A stretch of DNA of 43,655 bases from Verrucomicrobiota bacterium (GTDB lineage Bacteria > Verrucomicrobiota > Verrucomicrobiia > Chthoniobacterales > Chthoniobacteraceae). The translations under genes and the position numbers were made by a program. This document shows positions 31,738 through 39,896 of the stretch, in pieces. The notes below the pieces were generated by a model. It had not been told where the DNA came from. It saw only the letters and a list, made by a program, of their open reading frames with translations, and searched no databases. Position 1 is the first letter of the stretch, and each line of letters starts with the position of its first letter. The stretch lies in contig VFJQ01000105.1 of assembly GCA_009885995.1 (NCBI GenBank), positions 1 through 43,655 of the forward strand, written 5' to 3'.

Positions 31738-32585
31738 GCACGGTGCCGGTCAGCTTCCTTATCCCGGTTAAGAACGAGGCGGCGAATCTGCCGCGCTGCC
31801 TCGCGAGCATCGCGTGGGCGGATGAGGTGTGGGTGGTCGATTCGCAGAGCGCTGACGGCACCGCTACCATCGCCGAGCAAGCGGGCGCGAAGGTCGTGCA
31901 GTTTCACTTCAACGGCCGCTGGCCGAAGAAGCGCAACTGGGCGCTCGAGACGCTGCCTTTCAAACACGAGTGGGTCTTCATCCTCGACGCCGACGAGACG
32001 CTGCCGCCCGGCGCCGAAGCCGAGCTGCGCGAGATCGCGAGCGCGCCGGGCGGATGCGACGCGCACTGGATCAACCGCCGCTTCATGTTCCTCGGGCGCT
32101 GGCTGAACCACGCCTACTACCCGAACTGGGTGCTGCGCTTCTTCCGCCACCGCAAGGCGCGCTACGCGAAGCTCACCGACGCACCGATGAACGCGACGGA
32201 CAACGAAGTCCACGAACCGATGGTCGTGGAGGGCGAGATCGGCCGGTTGCGCTCGGAGATGGCGCACTACGCATTCCCAACGATCGACAGCTTCGTTTCG
32301 CGCCACAATCTCTACTCGAACTGGGAGGCGCACGTGACGTTGCGCGACGAGATCGAGCCGCCCGCAGGACATCAAAATTTTCGCCAGCGGCTCAAGCGCT
32401 GGTCGCGCCGGCTGCCGTGCCGTCCGCTGCTGCGGTTCCTTTTCGTCTATGTTTGGCAGCGCGGTTTCCTCGACGGGCGCGAGGGCTACTACTTCGCGCG
32501 CCTGCACGCGATGTATGAGTTCCTCTCCGTCGCGAAGACCTACGAGTTGAGGAGAAAAAATGCGGTTGATCGTCTGGGGGATTAA
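31734..32585 (+). CDS. Glycosyltransferase family 2 (WaaE-like)
   Basis: A 283-residue GT-A enzyme of the group similar to WaaE/KdtX: FLIPVKNEAANLPRCL, then EVWVVDSQSADGTATIAE, then the ILDADETLPP metal-binding motif. KKRNWAL and RRFMFLGRWLNHAYYPNWVLRFF are diagnostic of this group. The C-terminal part has a hydrophobic patch (FLFVYVWQRGFLDG) probably touching the membrane. It starts in a 4-base overlap; its last 26 bases overlap the next gene. Confidence 0.92.
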   Translation: MSTVPVSFLIPVKNEAANLPRCLASIAWADEVWVVDSQSADGTATIAEQAGAKVVQFHFNGRWPKKRNWALETLPFKHEWVFILDADETLPPGAEAELREIASAPGGCDAHWINRRFMFLGRWLNHAYYPNWVLRFFRHRKARYAKLTDAPMNATDNEVHEPMVVEGEIGRLRSEMAHYAFPTIDSFVSRHNLYSNWEAHVTLRDEIEPPAGHQNFRQRLKRWSRRLPCRPLLRFLFVYVWQRGFLDGREGYYFARLHAMYEFLSVAKTYELRRKNAVDRLGD

Positions 32586-33753
32586 CTACGCGCCGGAAGT
32601 CACCGGCATCGCGCCGTGCAACACCGCGCTGTGCGAGCACCTGCGCGCCGCCGGGCACGACGTGGAGATGGTGACGTCGTTTCCATATTACCCTGCGTGG
32701 CGGAAGCGCGACGAAGACCGTGGCTCGCTCTACCGCACGGACGTGATCGGCAGCGTGCCCGTGCATCGTTGCTGGCACTACGTCCCGGCGCGAGTGAGCG
32801 CATGGAAGCGGATTCTGCACGAAGCGAGCTTCGTCCTCACATCGCTGCTGCGCGTGCTCGCACTGTCGAGGGCGGATCTGCTCATCGTCGTCTCGCCGCC
32901 GCTGCTGCTCGGCGCTGCGGCGTGGTTCACGCGGACGCGCTACGTCTTCCACGTGCAGGATCTCCAACCCGATGCGGCGGTTGGGCTCGGGATGCTGAAG
33001 CGCGGCATCTTCACCCGGCTGCTCTACACGCTGGAAGCCTTCGCCTACCGGCACGCGTGGCGCGTCTCGGGCATCAGCGAGGGGATGCTCGCGGCGTTTT
33101 CGGCGAAGGGCGTGCCGGTGGAAAAGTGTGTGCTCTTTCCCAACGGCATCCGGCTCGACGCACAACCGGCACGCGGCGCGTTTCGGCGGCGGCACGGCTT
33201 CGGTGAGGACGAGTTTCTTGCGATCTACAGCGGCAACATCGGTGTGAAGCAGGGGCTCGACGCGGTCGTCGAGGCTGCGCGGCTTGTGCGCGACCTTCGG
33301 GTTCGCATCGTGATCTGCGGCGATGGCGCGGACCGCGCGCGCATCGCTACACTCGCCGCGCGCACCGAGAATGTGCGCCTCCTGCCGCTGCTGCCCGATA
33401 GCGAATACCGCGAGATGCTTGCCGACTGCGACGTGGCGCTGATCACGCAGGTCGCTGGAAGTGGCCGCTCATTTTTCCCGAGCAAACTGCTGCCCACTTT
33501 CGCTGCCGCGTGCCCGGTGCTCAGCGTCGCCGACGCCGATAGCGAACTCGCGCGCGCCATCGCAGAGTGCGGCGGCGGAGCGAACGTGTCGCCGGGAGAC
33601 TCCGCCGGCTTCGTCGCGGCACTCGAAGGCTTCGCGCAGGACGCCGCGAAGCGCACCGCGTGCGCGCGAGCCGGTCGCGCGTGGATCGAGCGTTACGAAC
33701 TCACGCGCGTGCTCGCCGACTTCACGGCGGAGGTCGAGCGAGCCGGCACATGA
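32560..33753 (+). CDS. wcaI: Glycosyltransferase, WcaI-like (GT4)
   Basis: A 397-residue protein close to the colanic-acid glycosyltransferase WcaI: GINYAPEVTGIAPCNTALCEHL at the N-terminus, MVTSFPYYPAWRK, VVSPPLLLGAAAW, FHVQDLQPDAAVGLGML and the C-terminal FPSKLLPTFAAACPVLSVA. It has one of the few strong ribosome-binding sites in the window: GAGGAG at 32549-32554, five bases before ATG. The start lies 26 bp inside the preceding gene. It probably adds a fucosyl or related residue, by analogy only. Confidence 0.9.
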   Translation: MRLIVWGINYAPEVTGIAPCNTALCEHLRAAGHDVEMVTSFPYYPAWRKRDEDRGSLYRTDVIGSVPVHRCWHYVPARVSAWKRILHEASFVLTSLLRVLALSRADLLIVVSPPLLLGAAAWFTRTRYVFHVQDLQPDAAVGLGMLKRGIFTRLLYTLEAFAYRHAWRVSGISEGMLAAFSAKGVPVEKCVLFPNGIRLDAQPARGAFRRRHGFGEDEFLAIYSGNIGVKQGLDAVVEAARLVRDLRVRIVICGDGADRARIATLAARTENVRLLPLLPDSEYREMLADCDVALITQVAGSGRSFFPSKLLPTFAAACPVLSVADADSELARAIAECGGGANVSPGDSAGFVAALEGFAQDAAKRTACARAGRAWIERYELTRVLADFTAEVERAGT

Positions 33754-34295
33754 GATTTCTCTTCGTATTTCTCGTCGCGATCACCGCCGCGGCGCAGCAG
33801 CAGCCGCTCGCGATCGAGATCGATCTCACTGCGCAAAAGGCGTGGATCGTTCGCGCTGGCCAGCGCATGCACGAGGCGCCGATCTCCAGCGGGCGCGGCG
33901 GGCACGAGACTCCGACGGGCGAGTTCGCCGTGCTCGAGAAGGACACCGAGCACAAGTCCTCGCACTACGGCCGCATCGTTGATCGCGCGGGCCGCACGCT
34001 CGTCCCGGATGTGGACAGCGACACGCCCGTGCCGGCCGGTGCGCGATTCGTGCAGACGGCGATGCGACATTTCCTGCGCTTCGACGGCGCGATCGGGATG
34101 CACGCAGGGCGGCTGCCGGGCTACCCAGCGTCGCACGGCTGCGTGCGGCTGCCCGCGGGGAAGGCAGCGCTCTATTTCGACCTCGCCGAGATCGGCACAC
34201 CCATCCGCATCTTCGGCAGGACGCCGCGCACCGGGCCCGCACCTACCACATCGCCGAGGCCGAAAGGCTGGCAGCCGCAGACGCGCAGCTTGTAG
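33750..34295 (+). CDS. L,D-transpeptidase (YkuD domain), secreted
   Basis: A 181-residue exported protein with a signal peptide (residues 1-15, ending AAA-QQQ) and a YkuD catalytic domain. The active site motif is H-x11-SHGCVRLP with catalytic Cys131 and His129; TPTGEFAVLEKD is the usual upstream strand. YkuD enzymes cross-link peptidoglycan stems or attach proteins to peptidoglycan. Its ATG overlaps the WcaI-like stop by 4 bases, so it is translated as part of the polysaccharide operon, which is unusual. It lacks LysM or other cell-wall-binding domains. Confidence 0.92.
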   Translation: MRFLFVFLVAITAAAQQQPLAIEIDLTAQKAWIVRAGQRMHEAPISSGRGGHETPTGEFAVLEKDTEHKSSHYGRIVDRAGRTLVPDVDSDTPVPAGARFVQTAMRHFLRFDGAIGMHAGRLPGYPASHGCVRLPAGKAALYFDLAEIGTPIRIFGRTPRTGPAPTTSPRPKGWQPQTRSL

Positions 34296-34307
34296 CGTCC
34301 GCGCTCC

Positions 34308-35447
34308 ATGACCCGCCACACGCTCCCGCTCCTCGCTTCGCTCGCGCTTTCACTCACCGCCGCCGCTCAGACCCCTGCCATCCAGGCCGCGCTCCAGCCT
34401 TTCGTCGATAGCCGTTCGCTCGCCGGCGCGGTGACGCTCGTGGCGACGAAGGACAAGGTGCTGAGCACCGACACCGCCGGCTTCATGGACGTCGGCGCGA
34501 AGACGTCGATGCGCGCGGACTCGCTGTTTTGGATCGCGTCGATGTCGAAGCCGATCACCGCGACCGCGTTCATGATGCTGGTTGATGAGGGCAAGGTGAA
34601 CGTCGAAGACCCGGTGGAGAAATACCTGCCGGAGTTCAAGGACGTGTGGCTCGCGGTTGAGGAGGACAAGGATCACGTGCTGCTGCGCCGGCCCGCGCAC
34701 GCGATCAAGGTGCGCGAGGTTTTGAGTCACACGAGCGGGCTGCAATTCAAGTCGGGCATCGAAGTGCCGACGCTCGACCAGGTGTCGCTGCGCGTCGCAG
34801 TGCTCAGCCACACGCTGACGCCGCTGATGTTCGAGCCGGGCACCCAATACAAATACAGCAATGCGGGGATTAACACGGCGGGGCGGATCATCGAAGTCGT
34901 GAGCGGGATGAGCTACGAGGCATTCCTGCAGCAGCGGCTATTCGATCCGCTCGGGATGAAGGACACGACGTTCTGGCCGAATGAGGAGCAGGTGAAGCGG
35001 CTCGCGAAAGGCTACAAGCCGAACGTGGCGAAGGACGATCTCGAGGAGACTCCGATCTCGCAGCTCACGTATCCGCTCACGGATCGCGCGCGTCAGCCGA
35101 TGCCGGGTGGCGGACTTTTCTCCACCGCGCAGGACTGCGCGAAGTTCTGCCAGATGCTGCTCTGCGGCGGTGTCGCGAATGGAAAGCGCCTGCTTTCCGA
35201 GGCGGCAATCCAGCAGATGACGACCAAGCAAACCGGCGACGCCGTGAAGGACGAATACGGCTTTGGCTTCTCGACTGCCGGCGGCACCTACGGCCACGGC
35301 GGCGCGATGGCGACGAACATGACGGTCGATCCGAAGCTCGGGCTGATTACCGTCTTCATGGTGCAGCACTCCGGCTTCCCCGGGAACGGGAAGGAGAGCG
35401 GAGGAGCGTTTCGGAAGGCGGCGATCGAGGCGTTCGGAAAGCGGTAG
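34308..35447 (+). CDS. Class C beta-lactamase-like serine hydrolase, secreted
   Basis: A 379-residue periplasmic serine hydrolase (Beta-lactamase family, PF00144). It has a signal peptide (1-20, AAAQT). The three active-site motifs are S78-M-S-K81, Y183-S-N185 and H330-G-G. It is more like esterase/DD-peptidase-type members (EstB, CubicO) than true AmpC because the third motif is HGG rather than KTG. It follows the L,D-transpeptidase after 12 bp and may share the transcript. Physiological substrate unknown; antibiotic hydrolysis should not be assumed. Confidence 0.9.
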   Translation: MTRHTLPLLASLALSLTAAAQTPAIQAALQPFVDSRSLAGAVTLVATKDKVLSTDTAGFMDVGAKTSMRADSLFWIASMSKPITATAFMMLVDEGKVNVEDPVEKYLPEFKDVWLAVEEDKDHVLLRRPAHAIKVREVLSHTSGLQFKSGIEVPTLDQVSLRVAVLSHTLTPLMFEPGTQYKYSNAGINTAGRIIEVVSGMSYEAFLQQRLFDPLGMKDTTFWPNEEQVKRLAKGYKPNVAKDDLEETPISQLTYPLTDRARQPMPGGGLFSTAQDCAKFCQMLLCGGVANGKRLLSEAAIQQMTTKQTGDAVKDEYGFGFSTAGGTYGHGGAMATNMTVDPKLGLITVFMVQHSGFPGNGKESGGAFRKAAIEAFGKR

Positions 35448-35449
35448 CG

Positions 35450-36787
35450 CTATCGCTGCGCGGCGAATTCCTTCGGCATCAGCTCGCGCACGGCGCCGAT
35501 GATTCGCTCCTCGACGCCGGGTGCAAATTTCGTCGGGCGGTCGTAATACACCATCGACGTCGCGCCTTCGTAGCCGCCCTCGGTAAGCACGCGCGCGGAT
35601 GGGATGTAGCACGGCACGTCGTTCGAGTAGGCATTCACGCACAGGCGCGTGCGGTCGAACTCGAGCTTCAGCCGCAGCGAGTAATCCACCACGACCTCGC
35701 CCGGCAGGAAGACCATCGCGAGGTCGTGGCCGAAGCTCCACGTCTGCACGAGATACGGCAACTCGGTTGGGAGTTTCTCGCCGCGATCGAGCCGCGCGAG
35801 ATTCTTGCGCGCATGATAGGCAAGGTTCGGCGCCTTGCCCGCCGCGAGTGCTTCCCATTCCTCACGCGTCGGCAGCTTGTCGAATGGAAGGGCGATCTGC
35901 CTCGTGCGGCATTCGAGTTGGCCGCCGATGGCTTTCATCTCACCCGCGACGAACCGCTTCGCTTCCTCGGCCAGCGCCTCGCCGTGCCGCACCGCGAGTT
36001 CGATCTTGCTGCGCGGGTGCGGATTCTGGTCCGCACCGCAGCCGAGCGCGGTGAGCACGATGGCGCCGGGAAATTCACGCTCAATCGCTTCCTGCGCGCA
36101 GCCGGCCCAGTCACCGTGGACGAAGTTGAATTGCAATGTTGTGCAGTGGCACGCGTAGCTGGTGAAGATCGCGCGCACCTTGCCGTCGGGTGCAGTTACG
36201 CGCAGCACGGGCAGGTCGTGATCCTCGGGCCGGATCGTGGTGGCGACACGGCGGTTCATAGCGAAGCCGACCCACCCGATGCTCCACGCGAGCCGCGCCG
36301 GCTTTCGATCCGCGAGCGCGGCGAGCGCGACCTGCTCGATCTTGTCCGTGAGCTCGCGGGTGTAGCGGTCGATCGCAAGCAGATCGTCCGCGGGGATGTC
36401 CATGCTGAAAAGATTTGGCAGCACACCCGCGAGCATCGGTGCGCAGTGCGTGTGGCTGGATGAGATCGCGAAGCGCTCGTTGGCGACCTTCGTCTTCGAT
36501 CCGAGCCGTCGGACGACTTCGTCGCGGATGGTGAAAGGCACGCCGCAATTATCCACCGTCACGAGCACAGCGGGGCCGTCCGCATCGCTGCCAAAAGCCA
36601 GTGCCTTGGCGAAGATGTGCTGCTGCACGCCTTCGTGCGGCGCGCGCCGATTGCCGTAGCCGCTGAGGCGCACGGGGTAGTCGGGCGTGACGTCGATCTT
36701 TGCGACGCCTACGGGGCGCGCGGGCTCTTCGCCGAAGCACGTGGCGAGGAGAATGAATGCGGAGAGGAGGCGCGGGAGGAGATTCAT
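35450..36787 (-). CDS. Neutral/alkaline ceramidase-like hydrolase, secreted
   Basis: A 445-residue protein with a signal peptide (1-19, CFGEEP) and similarity to the neutral/alkaline non-lysosomal ceramidase N-terminal domain: VGVAKIDVTPDYPVRLSGYGNR, ALVTVDNCGVPF-type strand, and the zinc-ligand motif SSSHTHCAP. Such proteins are abundant in Verrucomicrobiota and Planctomycetota, where the substrate is usually unknown and need not be ceramide. It lacks the C-terminal domain of true ceramidases. It is convergent with the serine hydrolase; the stops are 2 bp apart. Confidence 0.85.
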   Translation of the reverse strand: MNLLPRLLSAFILLATCFGEEPARPVGVAKIDVTPDYPVRLSGYGNRRAPHEGVQQHIFAKALAFGSDADGPAVLVTVDNCGVPFTIRDEVVRRLGSKTKVANERFAISSSHTHCAPMLAGVLPNLFSMDIPADDLLAIDRYTRELTDKIEQVALAALADRKPARLAWSIGWVGFAMNRRVATTIRPEDHDLPVLRVTAPDGKVRAIFTSYACHCTTLQFNFVHGDWAGCAQEAIEREFPGAIVLTALGCGADQNPHPRSKIELAVRHGEALAEEAKRFVAGEMKAIGGQLECRTRQIALPFDKLPTREEWEALAAGKAPNLAYHARKNLARLDRGEKLPTELPYLVQTWSFGHDLAMVFLPGEVVVDYSLRLKLEFDRTRLCVNAYSNDVPCYIPSARVLTEGGYEGATSMVYYDRPTKFAPGVEERIIGAVRELMPKEFAAQR

Positions 36788-36824
36788 GCGGGTGCGGTGC
36801 AGACAACCCGCGCGCGCCGCCGCT

Positions 36825-37688
36825 CTAAGTCGCCGTCTCGCGAAAGCGTTGGCGGTAGTCGCGCGGGGATAGTTTCGTCAGCGCGCGGAAGTGGCGGTTG
36901 AAGTTCGCGAGGTTCCGGAAGCCGCACTCCATCGCGATGTCGGTGATCTTCCACTTGTCCTCGGCGAGCGCTTCGCAGGCGCGGCCAATGCGTAGCGCGT
37001 TCACATATTCGGGGAGCGTCTTGCCGGTGCGCAGCTTGAAGAAGCGGCTGAAAGCTCCAGCGCTGAGGTGCGCCTCGGCGGCGACGCGATCGCGGTCGAT
37101 CGACTCGGTGAGGTGCGTGTTGATGAAACTGCACACGCGCTGCATCCGGTCCTGATCGGCATGCGCAACGCTCGGAACAAAGCCCGCGCTGGCGACCGGC
37201 TTGAGATCGCGCGACGCGGCGAGCACCTCGAGGATCCCGAGCAGTTCGACGATGCGATTCAACCCGCTTGCCGCGGCGAGCCGGTGCAACCGTTCGGCCA
37301 CGAGTTCGCGAGTGCGACCTGTGACCTGCAAGCCGCGCGCCGCCCGCCGCAAGAGCTGCCGCACCGGCTCCAGCTCGGGCTTTTCGATGAATTCGCGTCC
37401 GAGGAACGTGTCGAGAAAGCGCACGACGATCGCGTGGACCTTGCCGCGCTTGTAAGCCGCGTCCTGATGCCAGACGTGCGGAAGGTTCGAGCCGACGAGC
37501 ACGAGATCACCGGGGTGGAGTGGCGAGATGTTGTTGCCGACCATGCGGTGGCCGCGGCTTTCGAGCACGAGCGTGAGCTGCACCTCGGGGTGAAAATGCC
37601 ACATCGCGTTGTAGCTCGTGCCGCGCACGACTTCGCAGTGGAAGGATTCCCACTGCGCACGCGGTGTTGGTTCGAGGACGGCTTTCAT
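36825..37688 (-). CDS. AraC-family transcriptional regulator
   Basis: About 287 residues from ATG 37688; the longer frame would need a TTG at 37715. The N-terminal half is a cupin-like ligand-binding domain (WHFHPEVQLTLVL, HPGDLVLVGSNLPHVW). The C-terminal 100 residues hold two helix-turn-helix motifs, with DRVAAEAHLSAGAFSRFFKLRTGKT-type first helix pair and ITDIAMECGFRNLANFNRHF in the second. It is divergent from the Gfo/Idh gene with 80 bp between start codons, so it probably controls that gene and itself in response to a sugar. Ligand unknown. Confidence 0.92.
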   Translation of the reverse strand: MKAVLEPTPRAQWESFHCEVVRGTSYNAMWHFHPEVQLTLVLESRGHRMVGNNISPLHPGDLVLVGSNLPHVWHQDAAYKRGKVHAIVVRFLDTFLGREFIEKPELEPVRQLLRRAARGLQVTGRTRELVAERLHRLAAASGLNRIVELLGILEVLAASRDLKPVASAGFVPSVAHADQDRMQRVCSFINTHLTESIDRDRVAAEAHLSAGAFSRFFKLRTGKTLPEYVNALRIGRACEALAEDKWKITDIAMECGFRNLANFNRHFRALTKLSPRDYRQRFRETAT

Positions 37689-37706
37689 CGGGAGGCGGAC
37701 ACAAAA

Positions 37707-37757
37707 GTATCGCAAGGAGTGACAAATCGCGGCGCATTCACAATCCCTGAGTGATAC
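37707..37757. promoter_or_regulatory. Possible AraC-type operator between divergent genes
   Basis: The 80-bp gap between the AraC gene and the oxidoreductase gene contains an inverted pair GTATC (37707-37711) and GATAC (37753-37757), and a related direct pair AGTGACAAA / AGTGATACAAA. AraC-type regulators usually bind direct or inverted half-sites in such gaps. No clear -35/-10 pair is visible. The half-sites are short and could be chance. Confidence 0.25.
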
Positions 37758-37768
37758 AAAGGCGTCTC

Positions 37769-39037
37769 ATGGAACCCACCATCAAGATCGCTCTCGTCGG
37801 CGCCGGCATGTTTGGCGGCGACGTTCACCTCCGTGCCTACGCGGACTTGCAGCGTTTCGGTATCGCCGGGCAGCTCGCGCGCGTTGGGCTCGACAAGTTT
37901 TCGCGCGACCTCGCGCCGGTGAAGTTCGACCTCGTGGCGGTGGCGACGCGCTCTCAGAAGTCGGCGGAGAAGTCGGCGGCGGCGTTCGCAGAGTGGACGG
38001 GGCACACGCCGAAGACCTACTGCGGCGAGACGCCGTGGATCGACATTCTGCGCGACTTCCCCGACCTCGACGTGCTCGCGGTCGCGACGCCGGATCATCT
38101 TCACACGGAGCCGATCCTCGCGGCCCTCGCGCGCGGCGTCCATGTTCTCACGGAGAAGCCGATGTGTCTCTCAACGCAGGAAGCCGACGAGATTATCGAC
38201 GCGGCGCGTGCGAAGAACTGCATCGTCGGCGTGGACATGCACAAGCGTTACGACCCCGATCACCTCCGCGTGCGCGACGACATTCAGAATCGCATCGGCG
38301 CGCCGCTCTACGGCACGGCGTATCTCGAGGAGCCGCTGGAGGTGAGCACGAGCACGTTCAAGTGGGTCGAGTCCAGCGATCCGTTCAGCTACGTCGGGCC
38401 GCACTGGACCGATCTCATCTTCTCATACTACCGCTCGAAGCCCGTCTCGCTCACCGCGGTCGGGCAGAAGAAGCGGCTCGTGCGCGATGGCATCAATGCT
38501 TACGACGCGGTGCAGGTGCGCGTGGATTTCGACAACGGGATGTCGATCAACTTCCACAACAACTGGATCACGCCCGCGGATTTCGAAGGGCCGGTGAACC
38601 AGGGGCACGAGATCGTCGGCGCGGATGGGAAGGTCGAGAGCGACCAGCAGTATCGTGGCTTCCGCTGGTGGAATGCGGGCGGCGGCTCACGCACATCGAA
38701 CAATCACTTCACCCGTGACGTGCTGCGCGCGGACGGGACGAAGGCGTATGTCGGCTACGGCGTGGACAGCCTCACGGTCGCGCTCGTCGCGGTGTGCCGC
38801 GTGAAGTTCGCTGGCGAATCGCGCGAGGCGGTCGCGAGCCTCTATCCGACCGCCGAAGAAGCCCGCATCACCTGCGCGATCGTCGATGCCGCGGCAAAAG
38901 TGCGTGACTTGAACTTCAAATACATGGGCGAAGGCAAAGGCGCGACGGTGACGGCGCGTTTCGGAGCGGACGGAATCACGATCGTGGATCCAAACGCCGC
39001 GCAGGTCTTCCAGCGGATCTACGAACGGCCGATCTAG
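37769..39037 (+). CDS. Gfo/Idh/MocA-family oxidoreductase
   Basis: A 422-residue NAD(P)-dependent dehydrogenase acting on a sugar or sugar alcohol. The Rossmann motif is ALVGAGMFGGDVHLRAY; LAVATPDHLHTEPILAAL and the family hallmark VLTEKPM follow, then DMHKRYDPDHL and the C-terminal beta-sheet domain. The start at ATG 37769 has AAGG seven bases upstream; a GTG at 37751 would add six residues. It is regulated, by inference, by the divergent AraC protein. Its last four bases overlap the end of the convergent dioxygenase gene. Confidence 0.93.
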   Translation: MEPTIKIALVGAGMFGGDVHLRAYADLQRFGIAGQLARVGLDKFSRDLAPVKFDLVAVATRSQKSAEKSAAAFAEWTGHTPKTYCGETPWIDILRDFPDLDVLAVATPDHLHTEPILAALARGVHVLTEKPMCLSTQEADEIIDAARAKNCIVGVDMHKRYDPDHLRVRDDIQNRIGAPLYGTAYLEEPLEVSTSTFKWVESSDPFSYVGPHWTDLIFSYYRSKPVSLTAVGQKKRLVRDGINAYDAVQVRVDFDNGMSINFHNNWITPADFEGPVNQGHEIVGADGKVESDQQYRGFRWWNAGGGSRTSNNHFTRDVLRADGTKAYVGYGVDSLTVALVAVCRVKFAGESREAVASLYPTAEEARITCAIVDAAAKVRDLNFKYMGEGKGATVTARFGADGITIVDPNAAQVFQRIYERPI

Positions 39038-39798
39038 CGGCTGCCAAACGCGACCTGCTGCGCCCGCGAGGCGGTCTGGTAGCAGGCGAAGGCTTCTTCG
39101 TCGCGGCAGCAGCTCACGCCCTTGAAGACCATCGCGAATGCGCGGCGATGGCGCGTGGCGGAGCGGTTCGCGCCGGCGAGGTGGATGGTGTTGCCGTGAT
39201 GCGCCATCGCGTCGCCGGGTTGCAAATGGACGGGCACTTCGCGCGCGGCATCGGCGGGGCCGTAGTCGCTGATCGTCTGCGAAAAGCCGAGCACGCCGGA
39301 GCGCGCGTGCGGGCGCGTGGGCAGCAGGTGCGAACCGGGCAGGTAGCGCACGCAGGCGTTCTCGTCGTCCACCACATCCAGCGCGAGCCAGATCGTGACG
39401 ACGTGGCAGGGGCGCAGGCAGAAATAGAAATTGTCCTGATGCGGCGGCGTGCCCTTCGGCGAAAGCGGCGGCTTGTTGAACCACTCCGGCTCCGCGGCCT
39501 CGACCGGCTCGCCGATGAGCGCCTCCGCGAGCGCGATCCACGCGGGGTGCCGGCGATACGCCTCGAAGAACGCATCCTGATTCATCCGGTGGAGCTGCCG
39601 CAGCGATTGCGGTTGCGACTTGTCGATGTCGTAGAACGCATCTGTCGGCGGCAGGTGCGACACGACTTCGCGGATGTAGCGGTCGAGGTTCTGCGTCAGC
39701 TCGGCGAACTGACCCGGCCGCAGGAGTTCACGCGTGACGATGTAGCCTTCGCGATCGTAGGCGGGCTTGAGGTGCGTGAAGGAGGGCGCGCATTTCAT
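39034..39798 (-). CDS. Phytanoyl-CoA dioxygenase (PhyH) family oxygenase
   Basis: A predicted Fe(II)/2-oxoglutarate-dependent oxygenase, 254 residues from ATG 39798. The iron ligands are the His and Asp of PPHQDNFYF and the distal His in HHGNTIHLAGANRS, followed by the 2-oxoglutarate Arg in RHRRAFAMVF. The ATG at 39798 has GAGG just upstream and fits the family's usual start before FTHLKPAYDREGYIV; in-frame ATGs at 39813 and 39876 would add 5 or 26 residues. It is convergent with the oxidoreductase with a 4-base overlap, so the two may serve one catabolic route. Substrate unknown. Confidence 0.88.
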   Translation of the reverse strand: MKCAPSFTHLKPAYDREGYIVTRELLRPGQFAELTQNLDRYIREVVSHLPPTDAFYDIDKSQPQSLRQLHRMNQDAFFEAYRRHPAWIALAEALIGEPVEAAEPEWFNKPPLSPKGTPPHQDNFYFCLRPCHVVTIWLALDVVDDENACVRYLPGSHLLPTRPHARSGVLGFSQTISDYGPADAAREVPVHLQPGDAMAHHGNTIHLAGANRSATRHRRAFAMVFKGVSCCRDEEAFACYQTASRAQQVAFGSR

Positions 39799-39896
39799 GG
39801 CCTCATCGAACATGAAAGCGCAGCATGTTGCAGCCTCTTGTTCCGCGGTCGCAGACGTGCTTGGCAAAGCAGTCAACCTGTTCTACCGGAGCGCTT

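Noticed and set aside
34308..35447. Serine hydrolase as an antibiotic-resistance AmpC beta-lactamase
   Set aside because: The third motif is HGG rather than KTG, which is more typical of esterase or peptidase members of the family.
35440..35457. Near-palindrome AGCGGTAGCGCTATCGCT across the two convergent stops, as a bidirectional terminator
   Set aside because: It has no loop and no T-tract on either side, so it is not a credible intrinsic terminator.
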